Below are positions 1 through 5,773 of a stretch of 7,246 nt of DNA, in pieces. Each line of letters opens with the position of its first letter. Position 1 is the first letter of the stretch. The notes under the pieces are model-generated. The model was not told the DNA's origin, searched no databases, and worked only from the letters and a program-made list of their open reading frames with translations. Made by a program: the position numbers and the translations under genes. Origin of the DNA: Desulfobacteraceae bacterium (GTDB lineage: Bacteria; Desulfobacterota; Desulfobacteria; Desulfobacterales; Desulfosalsimonadaceae); the NCBI GenBank assembly GCA_003551985.1, contig PUOB01000038.1, positions 1-7,246 of the forward strand. The letters run 5' to 3'.

Positions 1-28
1 CCTTGATACCCTTTACTTCCGCTTGCAT
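1..28 (-). CDS. 5' end of an unidentified gene, truncated by the window edge
   Basis: On the minus strand an ATG at 28-26 opens a frame reading MQAEVKGIK before the window ends. A near-ideal ribosome binding site, AAGGAGG (complement of 34-40), lies 5 nt upstream of this ATG, which is why I accept it as a real start despite only nine codons. Nine residues are too few to name a product. The gene diverges from the sodium symporter gene at 431, with about 400 bp between the two starts, and its leader carries two abutting hairpins (58-99). The frame was not long enough to test for coding character. Confidence 0.6.
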
Positions 29-57
29 ATAAACCTCCTTACTTGCTTGCTTGAAGT

Positions 58-99
58 TTGACGGGTTCGTCAAGTATGCTTGCAAAACTGCCGCATACT
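58..99 (-). promoter_or_regulatory. Two abutting hairpins in the leader of the left-edge gene
   Basis: TTGACG (58-63) and CGTCAA (68-73) form a perfect 6-bp stem with a 4-nt loop. AGTATGC (73-79) and GCATACT (93-99) form a perfect 7-bp stem with a 13-nt loop. The two stems share base 73, so they abut. In the minus-strand transcript they would lie about 18 nt upstream of the AAGGAGG site, in the right place for a leader structure affecting translation or transcript stability. They could instead be protein-binding operators. There is no T-run after either stem, so neither looks like an intrinsic terminator. Confidence 0.35.
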
Positions 100-209
100 G
101 TTAATTCTTAACAATAAATAACAATTTCAAGTCACGCAAATCAACCGCAAGGCGACCTCAAGCAACACGTAAAACACAAAGGAGCTGATCCGAAACCTCC
201 CCGAAGGGC

Positions 210-288
210 AGTAAAAAAAGATCTTTTACTACTCACTGCACAGGTCAAAATCGGTATAAAACGGATTTTGTTTTTTTTTACAGTGAGT
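210..288. repeat. Cluster of nested and adjacent inverted repeats
   Basis: Three perfect inverted repeats sit next to or inside each other. AGTAAAA (210-216) pairs with TTTTACT (224-230) around the 12-bp palindrome AAAAGATCTTTT (216-227). ACTCACTG (231-238) pairs with CAGTGAGT (281-288). Inside that pair, CAAAATC (246-252) pairs with GATTTTG (264-270), followed by nine T residues (271-279). The inner stem plus T-run resembles a weak plus-strand intrinsic terminator, but no plus-strand gene precedes it within the window. The cluster lies about 140 bp upstream of the symporter start, so an operator or leader element is equally possible. Confidence 0.4.
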
Positions 289-430
289 TGTATCTATGCT
301 CAATTATAGTATCTGTTATTAAAATTGTACAGTTTTATCTTGACTCCGGATATACGACTTGCTAACGGCTACTGTTATCGGCAGTGGTGCTTTTTGGCAT
401 GGATTGACAAACCGCGGAAGGAGGCGGCTT

Positions 431-1909
431 ATGGCGAAGCGTGAACAATGGGGTACCCGGACCGGCTTCATTCTGGCCGCAGTTGGATCTGCGATAGGCC
501 TTGGAAACATATGGCGGTTTCCATACATGGCGTATGACAACGGCGGGGGCGCTTTTTTGATCCCCTATTTTTTCGCCCTGCTCACGGCCGGCATACCCAT
601 CATCATCCTTGAGTTCGGAATCGGGCATAAATACAAGGGGTCCGCGCCGCTGACCTTTTTTAAAATCTTCCGAAAATGGGAATGGCTGGGCTGGTGGCAG
701 GTATTCGTATCTTTCGTGATCTCGATATACTATGTGGTGGTCATCGCATGGGCTTTAAACTATGCCCTGCTGGCCCTGAACCTTGGATGGGGGGACAACC
801 CCGGAAGCTTCTTCTTCGCGGATTTCCTGCAGCTAAGCGACGGCCCCATGGAACTCGGCGGCATTGTCTGGCCGATCTTTCTGGCAGCATTGGCCATGTG
901 GTTCGTGGTTTGGATCGTTCTTTTCAGCGGGGTCAGGCGCGGCATTGAAGTGGCCAACAAAATATTCATGCCGCTGCTTTTCTTTCTCCTGCTGATCATG
1001 CTGGTGCGTGCGGTCACCCTGGAGGGCGCGGCAGAAGGGATCAGCTACCTTTTCCAGCCCGATTTCAGCGCCATTTGGGATTACTCGGTCTGGACGGCAG
1101 CCTACGGACAGATCTTTTTTACCCTAAGCATCTGCTTTGCCATTATGATCACTTATTCCAGCTATCTGCCGGAAGATGCGGACATCAACAACAACGCTAT
1201 GATCACCGCTTTCATCAATTGCGGTTTCAGCATGCTGGCCGGCATCATGGTCTTTGGCGTACTCGGTTACATGGCCTTTCAACAAGGCGTCGCACTCGAT
1301 GAAGTGGTCGCCGCCGGCGTCGGGCTGGCCTTTGTGACCATCCCCGAGGCCATTAACCTGCTGCCTGCGGCCAAATTCTTCGGATTTTTATTCTTTCTGT
1401 GCCTGGTGTTTGCCGGTATGAGCTCCATGATTTCCATCAGCGAAGCGGTCTGTTCCGGCCTCATGGACAAGTTCGACTGGCCGAGAAAAGGCACGGCAAG
1501 CGTCCTTTGTTTGGTCGGATTTGTTTTGAGCCTGATCTTCATGACCAACGGCGGGCTGTTCGTGCTTGACATCGTGGACCACTTTATCAACAACTTCGGC
1601 ATTGTCCTTGCCGGCCTGGTCCAGGTTGTCCTGCTTTCCTGGTTCTTCAAGCTCGACAGTATACGCCAGCACACCAACGCCCAATCGGATTTCGCCATCG
1701 GCAAATGGTGGAATTTCTGCCTCAAGGTGATTACGCCCATCGTATTGGGCTACATGGCCATCGCCAACCTGATTGGCGATATACGGGTTAATTATGAAGG
1801 ATATGAAAGCAGCGCTCTGCTGCTGTTCGGCTGGATCGTGGTGGTTGCCGTGCTTCTGCTTGGATTTGCGATGCAGTCCTTGAAGAGCAGCTGGACGGAT
1901 CAAACGTGA
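431..1909 (+). CDS. metP: NSS-family sodium-dependent amino acid transporter, probable MetP
   Basis: Inner-membrane secondary transporter of the neurotransmitter:sodium symporter family, importing an amino acid with sodium. The 492-residue product has about twelve hydrophobic spans. TM1 carries the signature G19-S-A-I-G-L-G-N26-I-W-R-F-P, and TM6 carries Q227-I-F-F-T231. By alignment to LeuT, Na1 ligands are A21, N26, T231 and N263, and Na2 ligands are G19, I22, A328, S331 and S332. The LeuT Glu290 position is Ser267, as in chloride-dependent animal members. I chose ATG 431 because GGAAGGAGG (416-424) sits 6 nt upstream and the signature follows at once; the frame is open back to 359, but that extension has no family resemblance. 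The MetS-like peptide downstream points to a methionine/alanine importer. Family assignment is firm; the substrate is inferred. The stop codon overlaps the start of a palindromic repeat. Confidence 0.9.
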   Translation: MAKREQWGTRTGFILAAVGSAIGLGNIWRFPYMAYDNGGGAFLIPYFFALLTAGIPIIILEFGIGHKYKGSAPLTFFKIFRKWEWLGWWQVFVSFVISIYYVVVIAWALNYALLALNLGWGDNPGSFFFADFLQLSDGPMELGGIVWPIFLAALAMWFVVWIVLFSGVRRGIEVANKIFMPLLFFLLLIMLVRAVTLEGAAEGISYLFQPDFSAIWDYSVWTAAYGQIFFTLSICFAIMITYSSYLPEDADINNNAMITAFINCGFSMLAGIMVFGVLGYMAFQQGVALDEVVAAGVGLAFVTIPEAINLLPAAKFFGFLFFLCLVFAGMSSMISISEAVCSGLMDKFDWPRKGTASVLCLVGFVLSLIFMTNGGLFVLDIVDHFINNFGIVLAGLVQVVLLSWFFKLDSIRQHTNAQSDFAIGKWWNFCLKVITPIVLGYMAIANLIGDIRVNYEGYESSALLLFGWIVVVAVLLLGFAMQSLKSSWTDQT

Positions 1910-2034
1910 CGACTTCGTAAAAAAGTCCAATATCTGCGTTATGCGCAATTTTCGAAGAATATCAAGTACTCCTAAGTACGCTCAATTCTTCAAAAATTGC
2001 GCAAGCCTTGATCTTGAACTTTTTACAAAGTCGT
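1909..2034. repeat. 126-bp long-palindrome (MITE-like) repeat
   Basis: The two ends are ACGACTT (1909-1915) and its complement AAGTCGT (2028-2034). The arms, about 60 nt each, are imperfect inverted copies that share blocks such as GCGCAATTTT (1943-1952, with its complement at 1993-2002) and GAAGAAT. They meet at GTACT CCTA AGTAC (1966-1979), giving a 4-nt loop. The transcript would fold into one very long hairpin immediately after the transporter stop codon; the first base of the element is the last base of the TGA. No transposase is encoded, so if mobile it would be a non-autonomous miniature element. I see no clean target-site duplication. It may also act as a transcript stabiliser or attenuator between the two importer genes. 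Confidence 0.75.
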
Positions 2035-2040
2035 CTGATC

Positions 2041-2106
2041 ACGACTTTTTACGAGCTCATAAAACTTGATGGCTTCGTAAAAGTGCAATATCTGCGTTGC
2101 AATTTC
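2041..2106. repeat. Second, truncated copy of the palindromic repeat
   Basis: ACTTTTTACGA (2044-2054) is the near-complement of TCGTAAAAGT (2075-2084), forming a hairpin. The segment from CTTCGTAAAA (2073-2082) onward repeats the left arm of the element at 1909-2034, including an exact shared 13-mer, CAATATCTGCGTT, at 1928-1940 and 2086-2098. Two bases are missing from the A-run and a few more before the TGCAATTT block. The copy lacks the right arm, so it is best read as a decayed or nested relative of its neighbour. Confidence 0.65.
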
Positions 2107-2120
2107 CATACGCGGCGGAT

Positions 2121-2152
2121 GAAACATTGCTGCAACGAAACATTGCTGCAAC
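2121..2152. repeat. Perfect 16-bp tandem duplication
   Basis: GAAACATTGCTGCAAC occurs twice in a row with no mismatch (2121-2136 and 2137-2152). Each unit holds a small inverted repeat, TTGC T GCAA. The pair lies between the truncated palindromic repeat and the ribosome binding site of the MetS-like gene, about 35 nt before its start. It could be a recent replication-slippage duplication or a paired protein-binding site; the sequence alone does not decide. Confidence 0.7.
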
Positions 2153-2186
2153 AAGGAAGATGGGACACAAAAAAAGGAGCGATACA

Positions 2187-2288
2187 ATGACCGGTGGTGC
2201 GATACTCATGATGATATTCGGCCTGGCAATAACCTGGGGCGGAGCGGCTGTTTGCATTCACAAGGCGTTCAAGGCCCGCGGTTTATAA
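2187..2288 (+). CDS. metS: MetS-like small subunit of a methionine/alanine importer
   Basis: A 33-residue peptide beginning MTGGAILMMIFGLAITWGG, with one hydrophobic span (about residues 5-24) and a short basic tail (K27, K30, R32). It has the look of the MetS family (methionine and alanine importer small subunit): residues before the span are few and uncharged, a WGG motif sits near the end of the span, and a positive cytoplasmic-type tail follows. In Corynebacterium glutamicum MetS is required with the NSS transporter MetP for uptake. The start at 2187 is supported by AAAGGAG (2173-2179), 7 nt upstream. It follows an NSS gene on the same strand, as expected for metPS, but 277 nt of repeats separate the two, whereas such pairs are usually nearly contiguous. 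The peptide is too short for certainty, but sequence character and context agree. Confidence 0.75.
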   Translation: MTGGAILMMIFGLAITWGGAAVCIHKAFKARGL

Positions 2289-2320
2289 CCGCCCAATCCC
2301 TTCACAGTCTCCGGTTTTCT

Positions 2321-2354
2321 TGCCTGCCGATTCACGCCGTGAATTCGTCGGGCA
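2321..2354. repeat. 34-nt imperfect palindrome between metS-like and macro-domain genes
   Basis: An inner stem ATTCACG (2330-2336) and CGTGAAT (2338-2344) is perfect around one base. It extends outward through GCC(G) contacts to TGCC (2321-2324) paired with GGCA (2351-2354), with one bulge and one mismatch. No T-run follows on either strand, so it is not an evident intrinsic terminator. It lies 33 nt after the MetS-like stop and 38 nt before the macro-domain start, and could be an operator, an RNA processing or stability hairpin, or a REP-type unit. Confidence 0.45.
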
Positions 2355-2391
2355 CGGATTTCAATGTTTACATGAAAGGAGGCGCCGGATT

Positions 2392-2925
2392 ATGAGCAAA
2401 CGAGACATTCATGGCGTGATAATCGAAGTTGCCCAGGGAGATATTGCGAAGCAGCCCGATATGGATGCCATTATCAACGCGGCCAATGCCGAACTCCGGA
2501 TGGGGGGCGGCGTGGCCGGCGCCATCCACAAAGCCGCAGGCCCGGAACTCAGTGCGGAATGCCGGCCGCTCGCGCCTATCCGTCCGGGCGAGGCGGTTAT
2601 CACAGGTGCGCACAACCTGCCCAACCGGCACGTGATCCATTGCCTGGGACCGGTCTACGGGCGGGACAATCCTTCTGGTCAGCTACTGGCAGACTGCTAC
2701 CGCAACGCGCTCCGCCGGGCTGAAGAAAACAACATTTCATCCGTCGGCTTTCCCGCCATATCCACGGGCGCTTTCGGCTATCCCCTGGAAGCTGCCGCCC
2801 GGATTGCCCTGGGCACGGTCATGGAGGAAGCGCCGAAGCTCTCTTCGGTTAACCGCGTCCGCTTTATCCTGTTTAGCGAATCCGACCAAAAGGTGTTCGC
2901 GCAAATCCTGGACGAAACCGGCTGA
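2392..2925 (+). CDS. Macro-domain protein, ADP-ribose-binding or O-acetyl-ADP-ribose hydrolase-like
   Basis: A 177-residue stand-alone macro domain, a cytoplasmic fold that binds ADP-ribose and in many members hydrolyses O-acetyl-ADP-ribose or removes ADP-ribose from proteins. Visible motifs in order: Q15-G-D-I, D25-A-I-I-N-A-A-N32, the phosphate loop G38-G-G-V-A-G-A-I-H46, the GEAVIT block at 66-71, H83-C-L-G-P87, and G119-F-P-A-I-S-T-G-A-F-G-Y130. Length and order fit the YmdB/MacroD and Af1521 groups. E. coli YmdB has a catalytic Asp (D35) where this protein has Ala42, so YmdB-type chemistry is doubtful; Af1521 also has Ala here. Start 2392 is preceded by AAAGGAGG (2375-2382) at 9 nt spacing. 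It lies 103 nt after the MetS-like gene on the same strand and may share its transcript. It converges with the iron-sulfur gene, 46 nt apart. Confidence 0.9.
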   Translation: MSKRDIHGVIIEVAQGDIAKQPDMDAIINAANAELRMGGGVAGAIHKAAGPELSAECRPLAPIRPGEAVITGAHNLPNRHVIHCLGPVYGRDNPSGQLLADCYRNALRRAEENNISSVGFPAISTGAFGYPLEAAARIALGTVMEEAPKLSSVNRVRFILFSESDQKVFAQILDETG

Positions 2926-2971
2926 TCTTTTTTCAGTTAGTGTCCATCCAGAGATGAGAAAAATGGTTGGC

Positions 2972-3964
2972 TCATGACGGTATAAAATCCGGCTGCCTGA
3001 CTTCCTCCATGACAATGGCTTCCTCCAGGCAGACGGCAGCGCACTGTCCGCACCCCAGGCATTTCTCCGCTGTCACGGCGACACCTTCCTCCTCGACCGT
3101 CATGGCCCCGAACCAGCAGCGATCTTCGCAATCGCCGCAGGCCGTACACAACTTTTCGTCAATAACGGGCCGGAAGCGGCTGGGGTCGCACAAAGGCAGA
3201 CCGTCTGAGATAAGCAGTGTGAATGCCTGGCAGCAGCATCCGCAACAGTTGCAGATAAAATGTCCGATCCCCGACTTGTTCATGGTAACGTGGACCAGGC
3301 CGGCATTTCGTGCCTGGTTTATGATTGCGCCGGCTTCCTCTTTGGAAACCTCTCGGCCCGAGCCCCGATCGATGGTATAATCCGCTCCCCGGTCGACCTG
3401 GATACAAACGTCTACGGGGCCGTCGCACTGCTTCATGGTGGTGCGGCACGTACACCGGGTTACGGCCAATCGCTGCGCGTTCTCGATTATATTGTTCACG
3501 TTTTCGGGGGCCAGGACCTGCGAGTTTCCCGCATCCACGCTTTGCTCCACCGGAATGACCCGGGTAAAGGGGCGCGGCAGGATATCGGTGATCACCCGGG
3601 CCAACTGGGGCCATTCCTCTTCCATATATCTGCGCCAGAGTTCGTAAAATGCCCCGGGCGCTTCCGGCCAGACAATCGTGGCATCGTGAAACTGGGCGAG
3701 ATGCGCCGGCGGCCGCCAGGTCGTCACGCCATCCCGGACCTTTTTAAAGGTCAGGCCCTTTCTAAACATGTCCCGGAGGTCGTTTTCGATCTCTTCTTTG
3801 CTCCGGTTCGTCTTTTGGGCCATATCTTCCGCGGTACCCGGCAGGCTCAAAAGAAGTTCCGCCTGTTCGTCGGATATCATGGATTTCAGAATCTCGGGTA
3901 TCCACTTCGAGTCCTGGTGCATCATTTTTTCAGCGAATTGCTGATACGGTGTGCCCGCTGACAT
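2972..3964 (-). CDS. Winged-helix/multi-[4Fe-4S] cysteine-rich protein
   Basis: A 330-residue protein, probably cytoplasmic (no signal peptide or membrane span seen). Residues about 30-90 look like a winged helix: helical segments with SLPGTAEDMAQKTNRSKEEI, then a basic turn. A middle domain has C171-x-C173, C180 and C187, then the dense cluster C238-N-C240-C241-G-C243-C244-C245. The C-terminus holds two ferredoxin sites, C273xxC276xxC279xxxC283 and C302xxC305xxC308xxxC312, each able to bind a [4Fe-4S] cluster. From memory, the middle-domain pattern (CxCR, CDxP, GLVH, CNCCGCCC) recurs in anaerobes, but no function is established to my knowledge. The start has AAAGGAGGG 4 nt upstream. The gene begins 17 nt after the acyl-CoA ligase stop, so the two are probably co-transcribed. 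Electron transfer linked to acyl-CoA metabolism, or redox-sensing regulation through the helix-turn-helix, are both inferences. Confidence 0.85.
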   Translation of the reverse strand: MSAGTPYQQFAEKMMHQDSKWIPEILKSMISDEQAELLLSLPGTAEDMAQKTNRSKEEIENDLRDMFRKGLTFKKVRDGVTTWRPPAHLAQFHDATIVWPEAPGAFYELWRRYMEEEWPQLARVITDILPRPFTRVIPVEQSVDAGNSQVLAPENVNNIIENAQRLAVTRCTCRTTMKQCDGPVDVCIQVDRGADYTIDRGSGREVSKEEAGAIINQARNAGLVHVTMNKSGIGHFICNCCGCCCQAFTLLISDGLPLCDPSRFRPVIDEKLCTACGDCEDRCWFGAMTVEEEGVAVTAEKCLGCGQCAAVCLEEAIVMEEVRQPDFIPS

Positions 3965-3981
3965 ATTGCCCTCCTTTGGGA

Positions 3982-5697
3982 TTATCCTGCCTCAAGCTGG
4001 TCTTTCAGCTGCCGCTTCAACACTTTACCGGCTGCAGAAACCGGCACCGTTTCGACAAAAATCACTTCCCGCAGTTTCTTGTAGGCCGCAACCCGCTCGT
4101 TGACATGGGCGATGAGTTCATCCGCCGATGCCTGCATGTCATTTTTTAACTGGACAAAGGCCACCGGGATTTCACCACCGGCGGCGTCGGGCTTGCCGAT
4201 CACCGCGCACATTTCCACCGCCGGATGATCATAGATAACTTCCTCAATCTCCCGGGGGTAGACATTGTAGCCCTTGTAGATGATCATATCCTTTTTCCGG
4301 TCCGTGATATAAAAATAGCCGTCCTCGTCTTCACGGCCGATATCGCCGCTTTGCAGCCAGCCGTCTTTGATCACTTCCGCCGTGGCCTCCGGCCGCTGCC
4401 AGTAGCCGGCCATGACCTGTGGACCGCGGATACAGATTTCGCCTTCGCTGCCCGGGGGAAGATCCTCGCCGGTGACAACGTCCACAACCTTGAGTTCGGT
4501 ATCGGCCACCGGCAGACCTACCGATCCGAAGCGGGTCAACGCTCGTATGGGCGGATTGGCGGTGGCGCCCATGGCACACTCGGTCATGCCATAGGCTTCA
4601 ATCACCACGCTGCTGGAAAAGGACTTCCGCATGGCGTCAAGCACCGACCTGGGAAGCGGCCCCGCCCCTGAAGCGATGAGCTTGACGCCCGAGAGGTCGT
4701 ATTGCTCAAATTCGGGCATGTTGACCAAAGGGACGTACAGCTGGGGCGCGCCGCCCAGGGAAGTGGCGGAAAACTTGTTCACGGCCTCGATATACTCCTT
4801 GGGATCGAAACGTGGAAACACCACCATGGTCGCTCCGCTGGAGACCATGTTGTTTAAGTACCCGACGGTGCCCATGGCGTGAAACCAGGGCACCACCACC
4901 AGTGCGGTTTCCCGGTCCCGCTGCAAGGGGCGGTCCCTGTCCGGATCCACCCCTTCGGGATAAACCGGCTCGGGTCGGTTATTTTTCATTTCAATCTGGG
5001 CCCCGGAGAACCAGCATCCGAACTGGATGGTATTGCAGGCCACGTTGCGATGGGTCAGCATGACCCCTTTTGACACGCCGGTGGTCCCCCCGGTATAGGC
5101 CAGGTGGGCCAGGTCTTTGTAGACATCGATGTCGACTTCCGGCGGTTCGTTTGGATGCGCCTTGATGAGTTCGCACATGTCCAGGGTATCGGGCACCGGC
5201 AGTTTGCCCAGAGGCTTGACAGGCAAAATGACCGCGTTGTAGCAGTCGGCGATGCTGGTGGAGATCACCCGCTTCACCGGTGTGTCGGGTATGACGGACT
5301 GGATCCCCGGATAGAGCAAATCAAGTGAGATAAGGGTTTCTGCGCCGGAATCGTTCAGCTGGTAGCTCACCTCCCGGGGGGAGAGCAGCGGGTTTAAGGG
5401 CGTGAACACGGCGCCGATTTTCAAGACGGCGTAATAGGCGATGGCAAACTGGGGCATGTTCGGCAAGTGGATGGCGACCCGCCCGCCCTTTTCAACCCCC
5501 TGGGCGTGCAGGGCAGAAGCGAAATAGTGCACGAGCGTTTTGAATTCCAGATAGGTCAGCACCATGCCGCCGAAATGAATCGCGATGCGGTTGGGGACCC
5601 GCTCGGCCGTATCCTCCAGAAAATAATGGACCGGCCGGTCCGGGTAATTGAGGTTTTTCGGCCATTGCTCCGGCCAGCACTTGAAATTTTTAACCAT
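3982..5697 (-). CDS. AMP-forming acyl-CoA ligase, FadD-like
   Basis: A 571-residue member of the adenylate-forming (ANL) superfamily that activates a carboxylic acid with ATP to an acyl-AMP and then to the CoA thioester. Motifs: the phosphate loop Y201-T-G-G-T-T-G-V-S-K-G211 (Gly203 where Ser is usual), A5 Y369-G-M-T-E373, A7 S450-G-D452, the hinge region Y463-I-T-D-R-K-K-D470, GYNVYPREIEE (476-486), and the catalytic lysine K558 in SAAGK. Length and motifs fit long- or medium-chain fatty acyl-CoA ligases; substrate cannot be read from the sequence. A charged stretch at about 233-263 appears to be an insertion relative to E. coli FadD. I chose the ATG at 5697 because AAGGAGG lies 6 nt upstream and the family-like sequence starts there; the frame is open to 5763. 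First gene of a pair with the iron-sulfur protein. A triple 11-bp repeat lies upstream. Confidence 0.92.
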   Translation of the reverse strand: MVKNFKCWPEQWPKNLNYPDRPVHYFLEDTAERVPNRIAIHFGGMVLTYLEFKTLVHYFASALHAQGVEKGGRVAIHLPNMPQFAIAYYAVLKIGAVFTPLNPLLSPREVSYQLNDSGAETLISLDLLYPGIQSVIPDTPVKRVISTSIADCYNAVILPVKPLGKLPVPDTLDMCELIKAHPNEPPEVDIDVYKDLAHLAYTGGTTGVSKGVMLTHRNVACNTIQFGCWFSGAQIEMKNNRPEPVYPEGVDPDRDRPLQRDRETALVVVPWFHAMGTVGYLNNMVSSGATMVVFPRFDPKEYIEAVNKFSATSLGGAPQLYVPLVNMPEFEQYDLSGVKLIASGAGPLPRSVLDAMRKSFSSSVVIEAYGMTECAMGATANPPIRALTRFGSVGLPVADTELKVVDVVTGEDLPPGSEGEICIRGPQVMAGYWQRPEATAEVIKDGWLQSGDIGREDEDGYFYITDRKKDMIIYKGYNVYPREIEEVIYDHPAVEMCAVIGKPDAAGGEIPVAFVQLKNDMQASADELIAHVNERVAAYKKLREVIFVETVPVSAAGKVLKRQLKDQLEAG

Positions 5698-5773
5698 CCT
5701 CTCCCTCCTTTTGATCTTCCGGGTTGGGGGCGGGCCAGCCCCTTCCATGATGCAAACAGGCATTCATCCATGG

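Larger units (their letters stand above)
29..430. other. Divergent intergenic region rich in inverted repeats, no gene seen
   Basis: About 400 bp separate the minus-strand start at 28 from the plus-strand start at 431. I find no convincing gene here; short frames lack a ribosome binding site or family resemblance. The stretch is AT-rich compared with the coding regions and must hold the promoters of both divergent genes. One plus-strand candidate is TTGTAC, 17 nt, GGATAT near 325-355, but it matches the sigma-70 consensus poorly and I give it little weight. Inverted repeats at 58-99, 100-112 (GTTAA TTC TTAAC) and 210-288 are the main structure. I looked for a SAM riboswitch because the downstream transporter may import methionine, and did not recognise one. 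Confidence 0.6.

Noticed and set aside
42..53. CTTG repeated three times
   Set aside because: Three copies of a 4-base unit are common by chance and lie within the leader next to the ribosome binding site; no function is suggested.
359..430. Longer start for the symporter, adding 24 residues
   Set aside because: The extension has no ribosome binding site at its start and no family resemblance, while ATG 431 has GGAAGGAGG at 6 nt and the transporter signature follows immediately.
29..430. Possible SAM or other methionine-responsive riboswitch upstream of the symporter
   Set aside because: Expected from the methionine link, but I could not find the conserved core of any SAM riboswitch class.
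1388..1948. 186-codon open frame on the minus strand
   Set aside because: It lies entirely opposite the NSS transporter, reads as the antisense shadow of its codons, and has no recognisable motif or plausible start context.
2923..2937. CTGA...TCAG with a T-run as a terminator after the macro-domain gene
   Set aside because: The stem is only 4 bp and the T-run lies in its loop, so it does not form a credible intrinsic terminator on either strand.
3260..3961. 233-codon open frame on the plus strand opposite the iron-sulfur gene
   Set aside because: The minus-strand frame carries clear cysteine motifs and a strong ribosome binding site; the plus-strand frame has neither and is a shadow.
5698..5763. 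Upstream ATG at 5763 for the acyl-CoA ligase
   Set aside because: It would add 22 non-homologous residues across the ribosome binding site that serves ATG 5697.
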